Source of the DNA: an uncultured Flavobacteriales bacterium
GTDB taxonomy: Bacteria; Bacteroidota; Bacteroidia; Flavobacteriales; Crocinitomicaceae
NCBI GenBank assembly: GCA_946479985.1
Contig: CAMLIF010000009.1
Coordinates: 1-63,143, forward strand
DNA length: 63,143 nt
Direction of reading: 5' to 3'
Each line of letters opens with the position of its first letter. Positions within the stretch are counted from its first letter, which is position 1. Under the pieces are notes generated by a model. It made no database searches and was not told the origin of the DNA. It saw only the letters and a list, made by a program, of their open reading frames with translations. Made by a program: the position numbers and the translations under genes. Positions 1 to 10,112 of the stretch are shown piece by piece.

Positions 1-1
1 C

Positions 2-1993
2 TTTCAGAAAAAAATCGACAAACTGGGAACACAAATGGGCATTGCGTCTGTTATTGCGGCAGTCATACTCTTCACTGTAGGGTACTTTACATTGGATATT
101 TCGATCAACGAGTTGTTTCTACTCGCTGTTGCTACTATGGTTTCAATCATTCCGGAAGGGTTGCCGAGCATTATTTCGATTGTACTGGCCATTGGTTCGA
201 GAAGAATAACCAGACGAAATGCTATTGTCAGGGAATTTACGGCAACTGAGACGCTGGGTGCAGTTACCACCATTATCACTGATAAAACCGGTACACTCAC
301 AGAGAATGCGTTAACGGTCCGAAAGATTTTCCTGATCAACGAAGCTGATATTGATGTTTCCGGAGAGGGATGGACCCCGATCGGATCTTTTCAGCAAGCC
401 GGTAATGTTTTAGAACCACAGCAGCACACCGGCCTGAAAAAGTTACTGACCATAGCCACGCTTTGCAACAATGCATCTGTTCATTATCTGACATCTAAGA
501 ATGGGTACGAACTGATTGGTGATCCTACCGAAGGTGCTTTGCAGGTACTTTCACGCAAGGGTGGAATTGATCCTGCGTTTCTCAAATTGGTGAAGGTCGA
601 CGATTTACCATTCAATTCAACATTGAAAATGCGGGCATCGCTCCTGCAAAGCGGTAATGCCTCGGAGTTTTTTGTCATTGGTGCCCCCGAACGTATTCTG
701 AGCAGCTGCAGCAGCATATTTACAGGAAATGAGATTCTACCACTTGACGATGCGGGAAGAACAGCCATCAGGCAGAAAATCAACTCCTGGTCGCTTGACG
801 CGCTGCGGGTCATAGCACTTGCGTATAAGGAAACTTCGGTTACTCAAATCCGGGAATCGGAATTGAACGGGTTGGTTTTTGCAGGGCTTACCGGTATGAT
901 CGATCCTCCGAGAGAAGGAGTGAAGGATGCGGTGCTGCAATGCAGAGCTGCCGGTATCCGGGTAATCATGGCTACCGGTGATCATATCGGAACTGCTGTT
1001 GCGATTGCCAGATCGGTAGGGATTATCGATGACAAAGCGGGATCAATTCCTGCCCTTTCAGAAGAACAGCTGGTAGTTTTGAATGAAAATGAATTTGATC
1101 AGGCGATCAGGAATGTGAACGTATTTGCCAGACTGAATCCGCAATCCAAGCTGCGCATTGCTACCCGCCTGCAGGAGATGGGAGAATTGATCGCAATGAC
1201 AGGTGACGGAGTAAATGATGCTCCTGCTCTGAAAAAGGCAGATGTTGGTATCGCAATGGGAATAATGGGAACCGATGTTGCCAGAGATTCGGCTAAGGTG
1301 GTGCTCACCGACGACAATTTTTCAAGTATTGTACATGCCATTGAAGAGGGGCGAATTGTTTTTATGAATGCCAGACAGGCGAGTTTTTACCTCATAACCA
1401 CCAATCTCGCCGAGATCAGTACGCTGATCATTGTTGTTGCATCCGGTTTACCAATTCCATTGACCGCAATCCAGATCCTGTGGCTCAACCTTGTAACTGA
1501 TGGGATAGGTGATATGGCATTGGCGGCAGAACGGGGCCATGGAGAAGCATTGAAAGTAAAACCGTTGAACAAAGACGAAATGATCATAAACAAAAGCATC
1601 CTTCCCTTTCTTTTAATCAATGTTGTACTAATGACGGCTTTGTCAATTGCAGCCTATCTGTACTTTCTACCTTCGGGTTTGGAATATGCCCGAAGCAGCG
1701 TTTTCATTGTCATGACTTTTACACAACTGTTTAACATGTATAATCTGCGGTCGCTCACCAAATCGGTTTTCGAAATAGGATTGTTTTCCAACATCTATGT
1801 AACCATCACCATGATCTCATCAGCACTAATAACTGTTGCGATCATTACTATTCCTTTCTTCGAAAATATTTTTGGCTTCCGGTCAGTCACCGCGATCGAG
1901 TTTATTAGTCTGATATTGTTGTCGTCCCTTATTTTACTCGGTGGCGAGATTTACAAGTACCTGAAAAAGCGGTTTGGAAATGAGTCAGTGTGA
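2..1993 (+). CDS. Cation-transporting P-type ATPase, Ca2+-type (5'-truncated)
   Basis: This is the C-terminal part (663 residues) of a P2-type ATPase. The reading frame is open from base 2, so the gene starts outside the window. The M4 motif PEGLP, the phosphorylation loop DKTGTLT (Asp codon at 281) and the hinge TGDGVNDAPALKKADVGIAMG (from about 1200) are intact. In M5 and M6, TNLAEI and NLVTDG keep the Asn/Glu and Asn/Thr/Asp ligands that bind Ca2+ in SERCA, which favours Ca2+ over Mg2+ or Na+/K+; this is an inference from motif comparison. The end is a hydrophobic M7-M10 block. The protein would export cations across the inner membrane. The next gene is convergent. Confidence 0.93.
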   Translation, partial: FQKKIDKLGTQMGIASVIAAVILFTVGYFTLDISINELFLLAVATMVSIIPEGLPSIISIVLAIGSRRITRRNAIVREFTATETLGAVTTIITDKTGTLTENALTVRKIFLINEADIDVSGEGWTPIGSFQQAGNVLEPQQHTGLKKLLTIATLCNNASVHYLTSKNGYELIGDPTEGALQVLSRKGGIDPAFLKLVKVDDLPFNSTLKMRASLLQSGNASEFFVIGAPERILSSCSSIFTGNEILPLDDAGRTAIRQKINSWSLDALRVIALAYKETSVTQIRESELNGLVFAGLTGMIDPPREGVKDAVLQCRAAGIRVIMATGDHIGTAVAIARSVGIIDDKAGSIPALSEEQLVVLNENEFDQAIRNVNVFARLNPQSKLRIATRLQEMGELIAMTGDGVNDAPALKKADVGIAMGIMGTDVARDSAKVVLTDDNFSSIVHAIEEGRIVFMNARQASFYLITTNLAEISTLIIVVASGLPIPLTAIQILWLNLVTDGIGDMALAAERGHGEALKVKPLNKDEMIINKSILPFLLINVVLMTALSIAAYLYFLPSGLEYARSSVFIVMTFTQLFNMYNLRSLTKSVFEIGLFSNIYVTITMISSALITVAIITIPFFENIFGFRSVTAIEFISLILLSSLILLGGEIYKYLKKRFGNESV

Positions 1994-2070
1994 AAACCAG
2001 TCTTTGCGAAATTTTGAACTTCTAACGGCAGTGTTTACTTGTGTTGTGCCTGGTTTATTTTAGTAGACCT

Positions 2071-3960
2071 TTAGCGTTTCACAAACTGATTGTTCCGAAC
2101 AACAAATGTTTCAGTACCCACTTCCAGTGTTGAACCTTCGATGTAAGTATCGAGTGCGGTATAGGATTTACCGTTGATATGCAGTGATCCTTTCGTGTTA
2201 CGTGCAAGATTCAGGTAAAAAATTTCGAGTTGGTCTATTTGTCCGTAGAGGATAACATGTACCGGTTTGGTGACTTTGGAAGCTATTGCAGGGTCACGCG
2301 GTACGTTATTGTAACCAACCAGGATCAGATTTTCGGACAAAGGCGCATCTTCCTGTGCTTTTAGCAATGCATGCATATTGTCTTCGCGTTGTTCGCCCGA
2401 ATCCCGTTGCTTTGGTGTGCGCATCCGTTGTTCGGTATCCTCATAACCTTTCGGCTCAAAGGAAGTTAGTTCGATAGATAATCTCTGATGGCTTGAACTA
2501 TCGGCAAAACACACCACCCGTTGGAGCGACTGATCGTTTGCGCTCAACCGATTCCTAACCCAAACCATTACTTCATCGGTATAATATTCCGGGTTGAATC
2601 CCATATCACAGACAAGCGCCGCATTAGTCCAGTTGTTTGCCGACAAAACCTTTAAAACAAGCTTGCTTTCTGCCCATTTTGCCCAATATTCTGCCCATGC
2701 CTCCCGGTCCCGGAGAGCCTGTTCTTTTTCCTCCGGTGACTGGTAGAACACAAACTGATTGTTCTGAACAATAAAGGTGGAAAGGCCGATCTTTATAGTC
2801 ATACCTTCGGTATAAGTATCCAGCCCGGTGTAGGAATTACCGTTGACATGGATTGATCCTTTCGTTGTGCGCGCAAGGTTTATGTACGTAACATCTACAT
2901 AATTTACATATCCGCAAAGAATGATGTGTACGGGTTTTGTGATCTGATCAGCCAGGTAATAATCCCATGGCCGGTAGTTGTCATTAATCATTATGAGACA
3001 TTTGCTGTCCGGAGCATCTGCCTGTGCCTTCAGCAGCGCATGAATGTTATTTTCATTGTAGTCTCCGCCGCTGCTTTGCGCTTTTGCTGTTTCCATTCGT
3101 TGTACAGCATCTTCATAGGTTGATGGCTTAAATGAGAATAAACCTTTGGATGATTGTTCGATTTTCTCACTATCGCCGAAATACACCACTTGCCGGATCG
3201 ACGTATCTTTTGCTTCGAGCAGGCTTTTTACCCAACCCAGTACAGTTGTGTTGTAACTTTCCAGGCTAGGCGATATATCACACACGAGAGCAGCTTCCGT
3301 CCAGCGGTTTGTTTCGAGTGCCTTGATAACAAAATCATGATATCCGGAGGGCTGCTTCACTTTTTGTTCCGTTTTGGCCTTTTGCTCCTCAATAGCTTTT
3401 CGTTCCGCTTCAGCTTTCTGAGCAGTTTCTTTTTCTACACGTGCCTGCTCGGTTTTTATACGTTGGATCTGATCTTTCGGATATTGTTCCTGCCGTAGAG
3501 TAAGCGCCTGTTCGTAATTAATCAGCGCCGGTTGATAATCCTGCACATTGAAATACTTATCGGCATCTGCAATGCATCGTTCATAATCTGCAGTTATTTT
3601 TGCTTCCTGCGCGCTTTCGGCTTGAAGGGTCTTACACTTATCAGCATGTTCCTGTAAGGCTTTGGATCGCTGGATCTGGTCTTTCGGGTATTGCTCCTGG
3701 CGCAGGTAAAGCGCTTTGTTGTATTGTTCGATCGCGGAAGTGTAATTTTTCTCGTTGAAATAACGATCACCTGCAGTAACCAGTTGTTCGTAATCGGGTG
3801 CAGCCGCTGCGGGTTTAGGTGCAGGAGTAAAGACGTCCGGAATATGCGGAGTTCGTATACTTATCGTTTGTTGAGGAGATTGGGTAGCTGGGACATCGTT
3901 TCGCTGGGCGTGGCCTGCGGACAGGACCGCCAATGATAAAAGAGTAAAAAATGCTTTCAT
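2071..3960 (-). CDS. Secreted TPR-like protein with two tandem vWA-like domains
   Basis: This is a 629-residue protein with a signal peptide (about residues 1-19, ending SAGHAQ). Residues 55-175 hold two TPR-like units, each ending in the same LRQEQYPKDQIQR segment, of the kind found in Bacteroidota envelope proteins. A Lys/Glu/Ala-rich linker follows. Two homologous domains of about 200 residues come next, roughly 205-405 and 430-629. Each starts W-T-(E/N)-A-A-L-V-C-D and ends with VxNNQFV. The first keeps a MIDAS-like D-I-S-P-S motif. The second reads D-M-G-F-N and has probably lost metal binding. The function is unknown; a periplasmic or surface scaffold is likely. Confidence 0.8.
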   Translation of the reverse strand: MKAFFTLLSLAVLSAGHAQRNDVPATQSPQQTISIRTPHIPDVFTPAPKPAAAAPDYEQLVTAGDRYFNEKNYTSAIEQYNKALYLRQEQYPKDQIQRSKALQEHADKCKTLQAESAQEAKITADYERCIADADKYFNVQDYQPALINYEQALTLRQEQYPKDQIQRIKTEQARVEKETAQKAEAERKAIEEQKAKTEQKVKQPSGYHDFVIKALETNRWTEAALVCDISPSLESYNTTVLGWVKSLLEAKDTSIRQVVYFGDSEKIEQSSKGLFSFKPSTYEDAVQRMETAKAQSSGGDYNENNIHALLKAQADAPDSKCLIMINDNYRPWDYYLADQITKPVHIILCGYVNYVDVTYINLARTTKGSIHVNGNSYTGLDTYTEGMTIKIGLSTFIVQNNQFVFYQSPEEKEQALRDREAWAEYWAKWAESKLVLKVLSANNWTNAALVCDMGFNPEYYTDEVMVWVRNRLSANDQSLQRVVCFADSSSHQRLSIELTSFEPKGYEDTEQRMRTPKQRDSGEQREDNMHALLKAQEDAPLSENLILVGYNNVPRDPAIASKVTKPVHVILYGQIDQLEIFYLNLARNTKGSLHINGKSYTALDTYIEGSTLEVGTETFVVRNNQFVKR

Positions 3961-4371
3961 ATCGGGGCTTTTGTTTGACTATTAACGAGTGATGGTAATG
4001 AGCATAGAACCATTGATTCACAGGCGGCTTTTAGCAATTAATATGCCAGATCGTCAGGTTACAGATCAAAAAGGATATTACGCTTCCGAACAACGTTGGG
4101 AAAATGCTTTGTTTTGGAAACAGAGAGGTATGCAGGGAGAATTGATTTTTTATTTTTTTATTCGAAGCTGAATTCCAGCTTCCCCATTTATGCTGGTGCT
4201 ATCGCATAGGCGCTGGAGAGGGATTAAGGGGGAGGATCAAGAAGGAGATGAATTGATGCTCGAAATGAGAATTAAGTTTCCTCCTTTGGAGGAGGAGTAA
4301 GGAGGAGGAGAAAGAAGGAAATGTAACCTCCAAAATATTTACTATTATTACCTGAACTTATATCACTTTGA
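3961..4371. other. Intergenic region with purine-rich imperfect repeats
   Basis: I see no convincing gene here. A 60-codon open frame at 3989-4171 lacks family features. The part from about 4210 to 4330 is strongly purine-rich on the + strand. It contains the hairpin TCCTCCTTTGGAGGA (4279-4293) followed by GGAGGAG units, and resembles the repeat-like extragenic palindromes often seen between Bacteroidota genes. Promoters for both divergent genes must lie here, but no clear TAnnTTTG element stands out. Confidence 0.4.
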
Positions 4372-6741
4372 ATGCGGCCACTGATACTCTTTCTGCTGTT
4401 TCTTTCTACACCGCTTTTTTCGGAAGCTCAGTATAGCTTATCGGGGAAAGTGTCAGATTTATCCGGAGTTCCGTTTGGTTATTGTAAACTGATCTTAGGA
4501 CAAGATTCCGTAAACATTCAAACCCTTGATGCCGATTCTTTGGGTAATTATCATTTTGCGAACCTTGCCGGGGGAACGTATCAGTTGCAGATCAAAATAC
4601 CGTTTAAGTCTATTGATACGCTGGTTGTAGTGTCGGGAAACACAACATTCGATTTGGCGGTTGATGATGGCAGCTACATCGAAGACGTGGTGATTGACGG
4701 AAAACAAAAAACAATCATCCGCAAAGTAGACCGCACCATTTTTGATCCTTCCAATATTCCTGCGTTGGTTGGCGGAAATGCATCTGATGTGATTGAATTT
4801 GCTCCAGGAGTTTATATTAACGGCGATAATATTCAACTGGCCAATGGAACTACAGCCCAGGTTATGCTGAACGATAAACTGATTCCGTTGAACGGTTCGC
4901 AATTGATTTCTTTCATTCGTTCTATTCCCACAGAAGACATTCAGTACATTGAAATTATTCCTGTTCCGCCGGTGAAATACGCCGCTTCTATTTCGGGCGG
5001 ACTAATCAATATTAAACTGGTAATAGGTGCAAAAAGCCGGCTAAGCAGAGGAAGTATCACCGCTGATTTGGGACAGCGCTTTTATTCGCAGCAGGGAATT
5101 TCTGGGAATTACGCTTACCGGAAAGGTAAATTCAGTCTGTATTCTAACGCAGGCTTAAATAATAGCATATTCCACCAGGTAGGCGAGAAAACAATTGAGT
5201 TTGATACGCTTAACTGGAGTGAAAGCAGTACAAATCTGGATCAATACCGCGGATTGAGCGGGGCTCTTGGAATGAATTACGAAATAAACCCGAGCACCGA
5301 GGTTGGGGTTTTGTGCTTCACAAACTTCTATAGCAACAGGATGAATAACTTCGGGATCATAGAGAAAAGAGGATTCAATGATGCGTTTTACGGGGGAATC
5401 AATAATGAAACCGATGAGCTGTCGGATAATGGCAAAAACTCTGTAAATCTTAGCTTCACCAAACGTTTGGATACCATTGGAAGAAAACTCGATTTCAATG
5501 TAGATTATACGCATTTCGATAAAAGAGACCGGATCAATTACGAAACAGCATATCGCAGTAATCAAATCGATTCGGTGAGTGCAGAAGAGAATCGCTTATT
5601 GACAACTGCCAATTTCCTGTCGGGCGGAGTTGATTATGTGCATCCGATCAACAAAATTACATTCAGCCTGGGAGCGCGTTATTCTTATACGGATAACCGG
5701 AGTGATTTGTCTGTCTACAACAATCCTTTAAACCCGGATTACGCTGATACACTGAAAAGCAATGCGTTCAACTATTTTGAACACATCCAGGCCGGGTATG
5801 CCAGTGTAGATTGGAGCGTGAAAAAATGGTCGTTTCAGCTGGGTGTAAGAGGGGAGAACACTGTGTATTCGGGTGAATCGCCAACAACAGGATTTCAAAC
5901 CACGAATAGTTATTTTCAAATTGTACCGAAGGTTTTTGCGATGTACGTAACGGAATCAGGGAATTCCTGGAATTTTTCTTACTCCCGGGATTTTAATCGT
6001 CCCGGGTATGACGACTTGAACCCTTTTCGCTATTACACATCGAATTACAGTTACCGGGTAGGCAATCCGTACCTGAAGCCTTCAGTTAATCATTCGCTGT
6101 CCGTTTCAACTGGCGTTCACGATTTTAATTTCACATTATACATGGATTACGGGATCAAAGGAGCAAGTTCAGTAACCGTTTTCGATGATGCAACGCAAAT
6201 GCAGCAAACAAGTGTTGCCAATTTATATTCCAGCCGCTCAGCCTCACTCTTCACCAGTTATTACAAAACAATCCGGAAACGCACTTCCATTGATGCAACA
6301 CTGATTACCAGCTTCACAAATACCACGGTTACTGAAGCCATTTCCGCTCAAAATCTCAACAATTTTATGGCACTGCTGAGTGTTGAGCTTAGTTTCGTGC
6401 TCGATAAGCGTGAAAGCCTGATTTTTCGACCATCCTGCTGGTATATGTCGCCTTTTTACCAGCAGATCACACGTAAAACAGAATTCCCGTATCTGTCCCT
6501 TTCACTGACGAAAAACATGTTGCAGAACCGCATTGCGTTGAGACTTTCCGTAAGTGATCCGTTTCGACTGGCGAAATCGAAAACCACTACAAGAAGCAAT
6601 GAAACCATCGTTAAGGACAATTTTTACTACGATTCTCAATCGGTTTATTTTTCCTTCACTTACAAATTCGGCAATAACAAGTTAAATGTGAACCAACACA
6701 GCACGAACTCTACTGGTGAAGCAGATAGGATAGGGAAATAG
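4372..6741 (+). CDS. Outer-membrane beta-barrel receptor-like protein (TonB-receptor related, PF14905-like)
   Basis: This is a 789-residue outer-membrane protein. It has a signal peptide (1-20, cleaved near SEAQ) and then a carboxypeptidase-regulatory-like domain (about 21-95, starting YSLSGKVSDLSGVPFG). A plug-like region follows (about 120-215, containing IEIIPVPPVKYAASISGG), and the remaining 550 residues are rich in alternating aromatic beta-strands. It ends in a strand of the type VYFSFTYKFGN. This order matches the Bacteroidota outer-membrane beta-barrel family related to TonB-dependent receptors but lacking a clear TonB box. No SusD partner is adjacent, so glycan import is not supported. 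The substrate is unknown. Confidence 0.85.
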   Translation: MRPLILFLLFLSTPLFSEAQYSLSGKVSDLSGVPFGYCKLILGQDSVNIQTLDADSLGNYHFANLAGGTYQLQIKIPFKSIDTLVVVSGNTTFDLAVDDGSYIEDVVIDGKQKTIIRKVDRTIFDPSNIPALVGGNASDVIEFAPGVYINGDNIQLANGTTAQVMLNDKLIPLNGSQLISFIRSIPTEDIQYIEIIPVPPVKYAASISGGLINIKLVIGAKSRLSRGSITADLGQRFYSQQGISGNYAYRKGKFSLYSNAGLNNSIFHQVGEKTIEFDTLNWSESSTNLDQYRGLSGALGMNYEINPSTEVGVLCFTNFYSNRMNNFGIIEKRGFNDAFYGGINNETDELSDNGKNSVNLSFTKRLDTIGRKLDFNVDYTHFDKRDRINYETAYRSNQIDSVSAEENRLLTTANFLSGGVDYVHPINKITFSLGARYSYTDNRSDLSVYNNPLNPDYADTLKSNAFNYFEHIQAGYASVDWSVKKWSFQLGVRGENTVYSGESPTTGFQTTNSYFQIVPKVFAMYVTESGNSWNFSYSRDFNRPGYDDLNPFRYYTSNYSYRVGNPYLKPSVNHSLSVSTGVHDFNFTLYMDYGIKGASSVTVFDDATQMQQTSVANLYSSRSASLFTSYYKTIRKRTSIDATLITSFTNTTVTEAISAQNLNNFMALLSVELSFVLDKRESLIFRPSCWYMSPFYQQITRKTEFPYLSLSLTKNMLQNRIALRLSVSDPFRLAKSKTTTRSNETIVKDNFYYDSQSVYFSFTYKFGNNKLNVNQHSTNSTGEADRIGK

Positions 6742-6840
6742 ATGTTTCTCGGTAAGGATTACCCCCGAACGTTCTTTTAACGTTTATTTAAATAACGAAG
6801 GTTGTTTTTTCGTAACTTGATTATTCTAAATATCAGGAAT

Positions 6841-7953
6841 ATGGCGGCGAAAAATATGCAGACTGTTCGATTCGCAACCGGTGAAAAGAACAGCTTTCAG
6901 TCTACGCTTATTATGCGTACAAATGCTTACTTTAAAGAAAAGCAGATTTCACCTTTTGCCAACTCTAAAATGTGGGTAAAAACAATCGTTATGCTTTCAC
7001 TCTATTTTGTTCCGTACCTGTTCATGGTAACCGGTTTCGGTGCAGTGAGCGGATGGTTGTTCTTCGGGTTTTGGTTTTTAATGGCGATTGGGATGATCGG
7101 GATCGGGACATCAGTTATGCACGACGCGAATCACGGAACCTATTCTCCCAAATGGAAAGTGAACAAGTTAATAGGTTCCATCCTTGAAGTAATAGGCGGT
7201 TATTCGGTAACGTGGAAAATACAGCACAACCAGTTGCATCATACATACACTAACATTGCTGGTTTGGATGATGACCTTGACAGTATTAAGTACCTGCGGT
7301 TTTCTCCGCGGCAGCCTCACTACTGGTTTCACAAATACCAATACCTCTATGCCTGGTTCTTTTATTCGATGATGACACTTTTCTGGATGACAGCAAAAGA
7401 TTACCTCCAGGTTATAAGATATAAACAACATGATCTGCTGGTGAGCCATAAAGTTTCACTTGGGCAGGCCCTCTTCAGAATAACGCTTTATAAATTGTTC
7501 TATTACGGATACATCATGGTATTACCCATCCTGTTTTCCGGAATGCCGTGGTATTATGTAGTTCTAGGGTTTTTGTTTATGCACATGGTAGCGGGTTTAA
7601 CATTGTCATGTATTTTCCAGCCTTCACATATTGTAGAAACGTCAACCTTTGAATTGCCCGTAGAATCTGAAATAGGAGACAGGGAAATGGAAGATTCCTG
7701 GGCCATTCACGAAGTAGAGAACACAACAGACTTTGCCCCGGGAAAAGGATTTATTACCTGGTTTATCGGCGGACTAAATTACCAGATTGAACATCACTTG
7801 TTTACACGAATCTGCCACGTCCATTATCCGGCCCTTGCCCCAATAGTTAAGAGAACTGCTGCCGAATTCGGTGTAACATATCATGTAGAGCGTACGTTTT
7901 GGAGTGCACTTCGCGGACACGTTAAGATGCTGAAAAAGCTGGGGAAGAAATAA
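6841..7953 (+). CDS. Fatty acid (acyl-CoA) desaturase, front-end type
   Basis: This is a 370-residue membrane di-iron desaturase. All three histidine boxes are present: HDANH (residues 94-98), HNQLHH (129-134) and QIEHH near residue 310. The QxxHH form of the third box marks the linoleoyl-CoA/front-end desaturase group. Hydrophobic segments at about 48-90 and 205-255 are the expected paired membrane helices. The frame is open to a TTG at 6802, but ATG 6841 gives the usual N-terminus and is preferred. It would introduce double bonds into membrane lipid acyl chains. The exact regiospecificity cannot be read from sequence. Confidence 0.92.
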   Translation: MAAKNMQTVRFATGEKNSFQSTLIMRTNAYFKEKQISPFANSKMWVKTIVMLSLYFVPYLFMVTGFGAVSGWLFFGFWFLMAIGMIGIGTSVMHDANHGTYSPKWKVNKLIGSILEVIGGYSVTWKIQHNQLHHTYTNIAGLDDDLDSIKYLRFSPRQPHYWFHKYQYLYAWFFYSMMTLFWMTAKDYLQVIRYKQHDLLVSHKVSLGQALFRITLYKLFYYGYIMVLPILFSGMPWYYVVLGFLFMHMVAGLTLSCIFQPSHIVETSTFELPVESEIGDREMEDSWAIHEVENTTDFAPGKGFITWFIGGLNYQIEHHLFTRICHVHYPALAPIVKRTAAEFGVTYHVERTFWSALRGHVKMLKKLGKK

Positions 7954-8083
7954 TCAATTCTTTTTTCTGTTTAAAAGCGGCGATCAGGAACTGGTTAAAC
8001 GGGTTTGCATATACTAATTCAAAACGCGAGTGAATTGTTCACGATTTGTGGTGAACTCCGAAACACTTTCATCCAAAACCAAA

Positions 8084-8113
8084 AACGGGAACCAGTAAAT
8101 GCTGATTCCCGTT
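8084..8113 (-). terminator. Terminator of the OMP gene at 8133
   Basis: AACGGGAA (8084-8091) pairs with TTCCCGTT (8106-8113). Read on the minus strand, the stem is followed by TTTTTGGTTTT, as in a Rho-independent terminator. Confidence 0.65.
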
Positions 8114-8132
8114 CCCGCTTTTCTGGGAGTGA

Positions 8133-8747
8133 TTACAAACCGAATGCAAGACCAACTTTCAACCCGTAATTAGAGTTGTACTGATCTGCCCGGATCGCCA
8201 TAAAGCCCGTATAATAATTTAAATCGGTGTTTAACCAGATATTGTCTGCCAGTTTCCAGTTAAAACCAGCCGAGGCATTCAAACCAATATCGAACGTCTC
8301 GTAAGAAGAAGTAACATCGGTTGTTCCTGTGCCTTCCAGGTAGCTGCTGGCATCAAGCAGGAAACCCATTGATGGGCCGATCGTTAATTTCGGACGGAAA
8401 TTGTCTGCAAAATCCCCGAAAAAGTAGGCAAACTTCAGCGGTACACGAATGTATTGTAAAGTAAGCTCATTGTCACGGCCATTGGCATCTTCAGTCAGCG
8501 CACCTTCCATAGACCAAAGTACATCTGCCGCAAAGCCTACATTCTCGCTCGTACTGTAGTTCACAATCAAACCGGCGCTCCAGGATGGTTTGAACAAATC
8601 TGTTCCTGCAGTATTCCTGATTCCTGTATGACCAAAACCTACAGATGGCCCTATTGAAAATGTTTTGGTATTGTTCCCGGTTTCTTCCTGGGAAAATGCT
8701 GCAGAGGACATAAATAACGCAGCAGCAATCGTTAGAATCTTTTTCAT
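8133..8747 (-). CDS. Outer-membrane beta-barrel protein (PorT/OmpA-barrel-like)
   Basis: This is a 204-residue protein with a signal peptide (about 1-19, MKKILTIAAALFMSSAAFSQ) followed by alternating beta-strands typical of the small eight-stranded barrels common in Bacteroidota. Markers are FSIGPSVGFGHTG near the mature N-terminus and a terminal LKVGLAFGL strand. It is transcribed alone, with its own terminator. The function is unknown and structural. It is a distant relative of the OMP at 51535. Confidence 0.82.
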   Translation of the reverse strand: MKKILTIAAALFMSSAAFSQEETGNNTKTFSIGPSVGFGHTGIRNTAGTDLFKPSWSAGLIVNYSTSENVGFAADVLWSMEGALTEDANGRDNELTLQYIRVPLKFAYFFGDFADNFRPKLTIGPSMGFLLDASSYLEGTGTTDVTSSYETFDIGLNASAGFNWKLADNIWLNTDLNYYTGFMAIRADQYNSNYGLKVGLAFGL

Positions 8748-9099
8748 GATATTTCGTATTAATTATAGTACGAACAAAGGTTATTGAATTGGGGTGTTTT
8801 GCTATTATATCTTAACCAGGGAAGCTTACATAACTCACAGTTTTACTACGGAAGAAGAAGCTGAAAGGGGTGTTTTAGCTGAATCCGAAACAGTTTGCTC
8901 TGGAGGTCTGTGAAAATAGAAAACCGCCCGATTTTAGGAATTTTTAAGATTATGGAGGAAAGAGAAAGGGCCGAAAAGACAGAAGGAGGAAGAGAGGAAG
9001 TGAAGATCTTCTTTGCAGCGGATTCACTTGTTTCAGGAAGAATCATTCAGCCATTTACTCACACCATCCGAAATCAATGATTAGTTTTGTATTTACGAT

Positions 9100-9195
9100 A
9101 TGACATTGGAAAAAAAGCATTTGCATAATCGCGACAGAAAGCTTGATCGATATTTCAAAATGATTGAAGAAGCACGATTGAAAAACATGGTATAG
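9100..9195 (+). CDS. Possible 31-residue small protein
   Basis: An ATG at 9100 opens a 31-codon frame of charged residues starting MTLEKKHLHNRDRKLDR. The upstream TAGTTTTG (9082-9089) matches the Bacteroidota -7 element TAnnTTTG and would start transcription almost at this ATG. It could equally be the remnant of a decayed gene. I recognise no family. Confidence 0.2.
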   Translation: MTLEKKHLHNRDRKLDRYFKMIEEARLKNMV

Positions 9196-9339
9196 AATTA
9201 TGTGTGAAAGCGGGAGGAAACTGCTTCGCTCCCACCTTTGTAGTAGTTTTATTTATGTCTTTCAACCACGAAGAATCCAATTCGAACTCACCAAAACTTC
9301 GCGCTCTTCCTACTTCCACTATTAAATAAATGTAGTCTT

Positions 9340-9702
9340 TCAACTTCTCAAAATCTTCTCCATCTTCCGCCCCTTAGCGAGTTCATCAACCAGTTTGTCT
9401 AAATAGCGAGCCTTCTTTGTAAGTTGATTTTCAATCTCCTCGATCCGGTAACCGCAAATCATTCCCGTGATCAGCTCCGCGTTCGGGTTCAGCTTTGCCT
9501 GTTCAAAGAATTCTTCGAACGTTACCTTTTCGTCGATAAGCTTTTGCTGTTTAGCAACATCAAACCCGGTGAGCCACTCAATCACTTCCTGCAATTCCTG
9601 AACGGAGCGGCCTTTCTTTTCAACCTTCGTAACATAAAGCGGATAAACGGAAGCAAATGTCAATTTGGCCATTCGCGCGTCGTGTGTAGGAGAAGTACTC
9701 AT
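9340..9702 (-). CDS. DUF2200 family protein
   Basis: This is a 120-residue cytoplasmic protein. The start MSTSPTHDARMAKLTFASVY and the segment VIEWLTGFD are hallmarks of the DUF2200 family as I remember it. ATG 9702 gives the usual family N-terminus; the frame extends upstream to 9729, but those residues do not fit. The family has no established biochemical function. The gene stands alone between two poorly coding stretches. Confidence 0.82.
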   Translation of the reverse strand: MSTSPTHDARMAKLTFASVYPLYVTKVEKKGRSVQELQEVIEWLTGFDVAKQQKLIDEKVTFEEFFEQAKLNPNAELITGMICGYRIEEIENQLTKKARYLDKLVDELAKGRKMEKILRS

Positions 9703-10112
9703 AAAAAACCTTTTGAAGTATAAATTCAAATTTAGAAAAAATAGAATGGACGTCCTGCTTTTCTACTCCGAATCAATCAAACTATATTACCGCAAAGTGC
9801 CCGAAGAATGCAAAGATTTGGTCCGCTGTGGAATGAGAGATCTGCTTCTATAAAACAATCTGACATCGAATAGCAGATCTCATAACAAATCTCCAGTATT
9901 GCCTGATACCAGTTGAAGAGCGACTTAAGCTTCTATCCAGTTAAAATTCCTCCGGAAAACACTTTTCGTTTGCATTTCAAGCCGGTTAATATGATAAGTT
10001 CCCTTGAACCATCGGGGGAAAATACCTTAGCCCGCCGGGAGAAATACGATTGACAGAGTGTTGCGCACCAAATACTTTTATCCCTGAGTAAACAACTAAC
10101 AAAAACTATATT
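9703..10112. other. Intergenic region without a recognised gene
   Basis: A short + strand frame runs to 9853 (ending KDLVRCGMRDLLL), but it has no family features and overlaps the 5' end of the DUF2200 gene. The sequence AATACTTTTA at about 10070 resembles a weak -7 element for the gene at 10113. I see nothing else. Confidence 0.3.

Noticed and set aside
3989..4171. Short + strand open frame
   Set aside because: No recognisable domain, unusual composition and location in a purine-rich repeat-like gap.
8895..9080. Open frame coding an Arg/Glu-rich peptide
   Set aside because: The composition follows from a purine-rich stretch of DNA; there is no promoter or family support.
9155..9343. 62-codon leftward frame
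   Set aside because: It overlaps the possible small ORF at 9100 and the end of DUF2200, with no family features; possibly a gene remnant.
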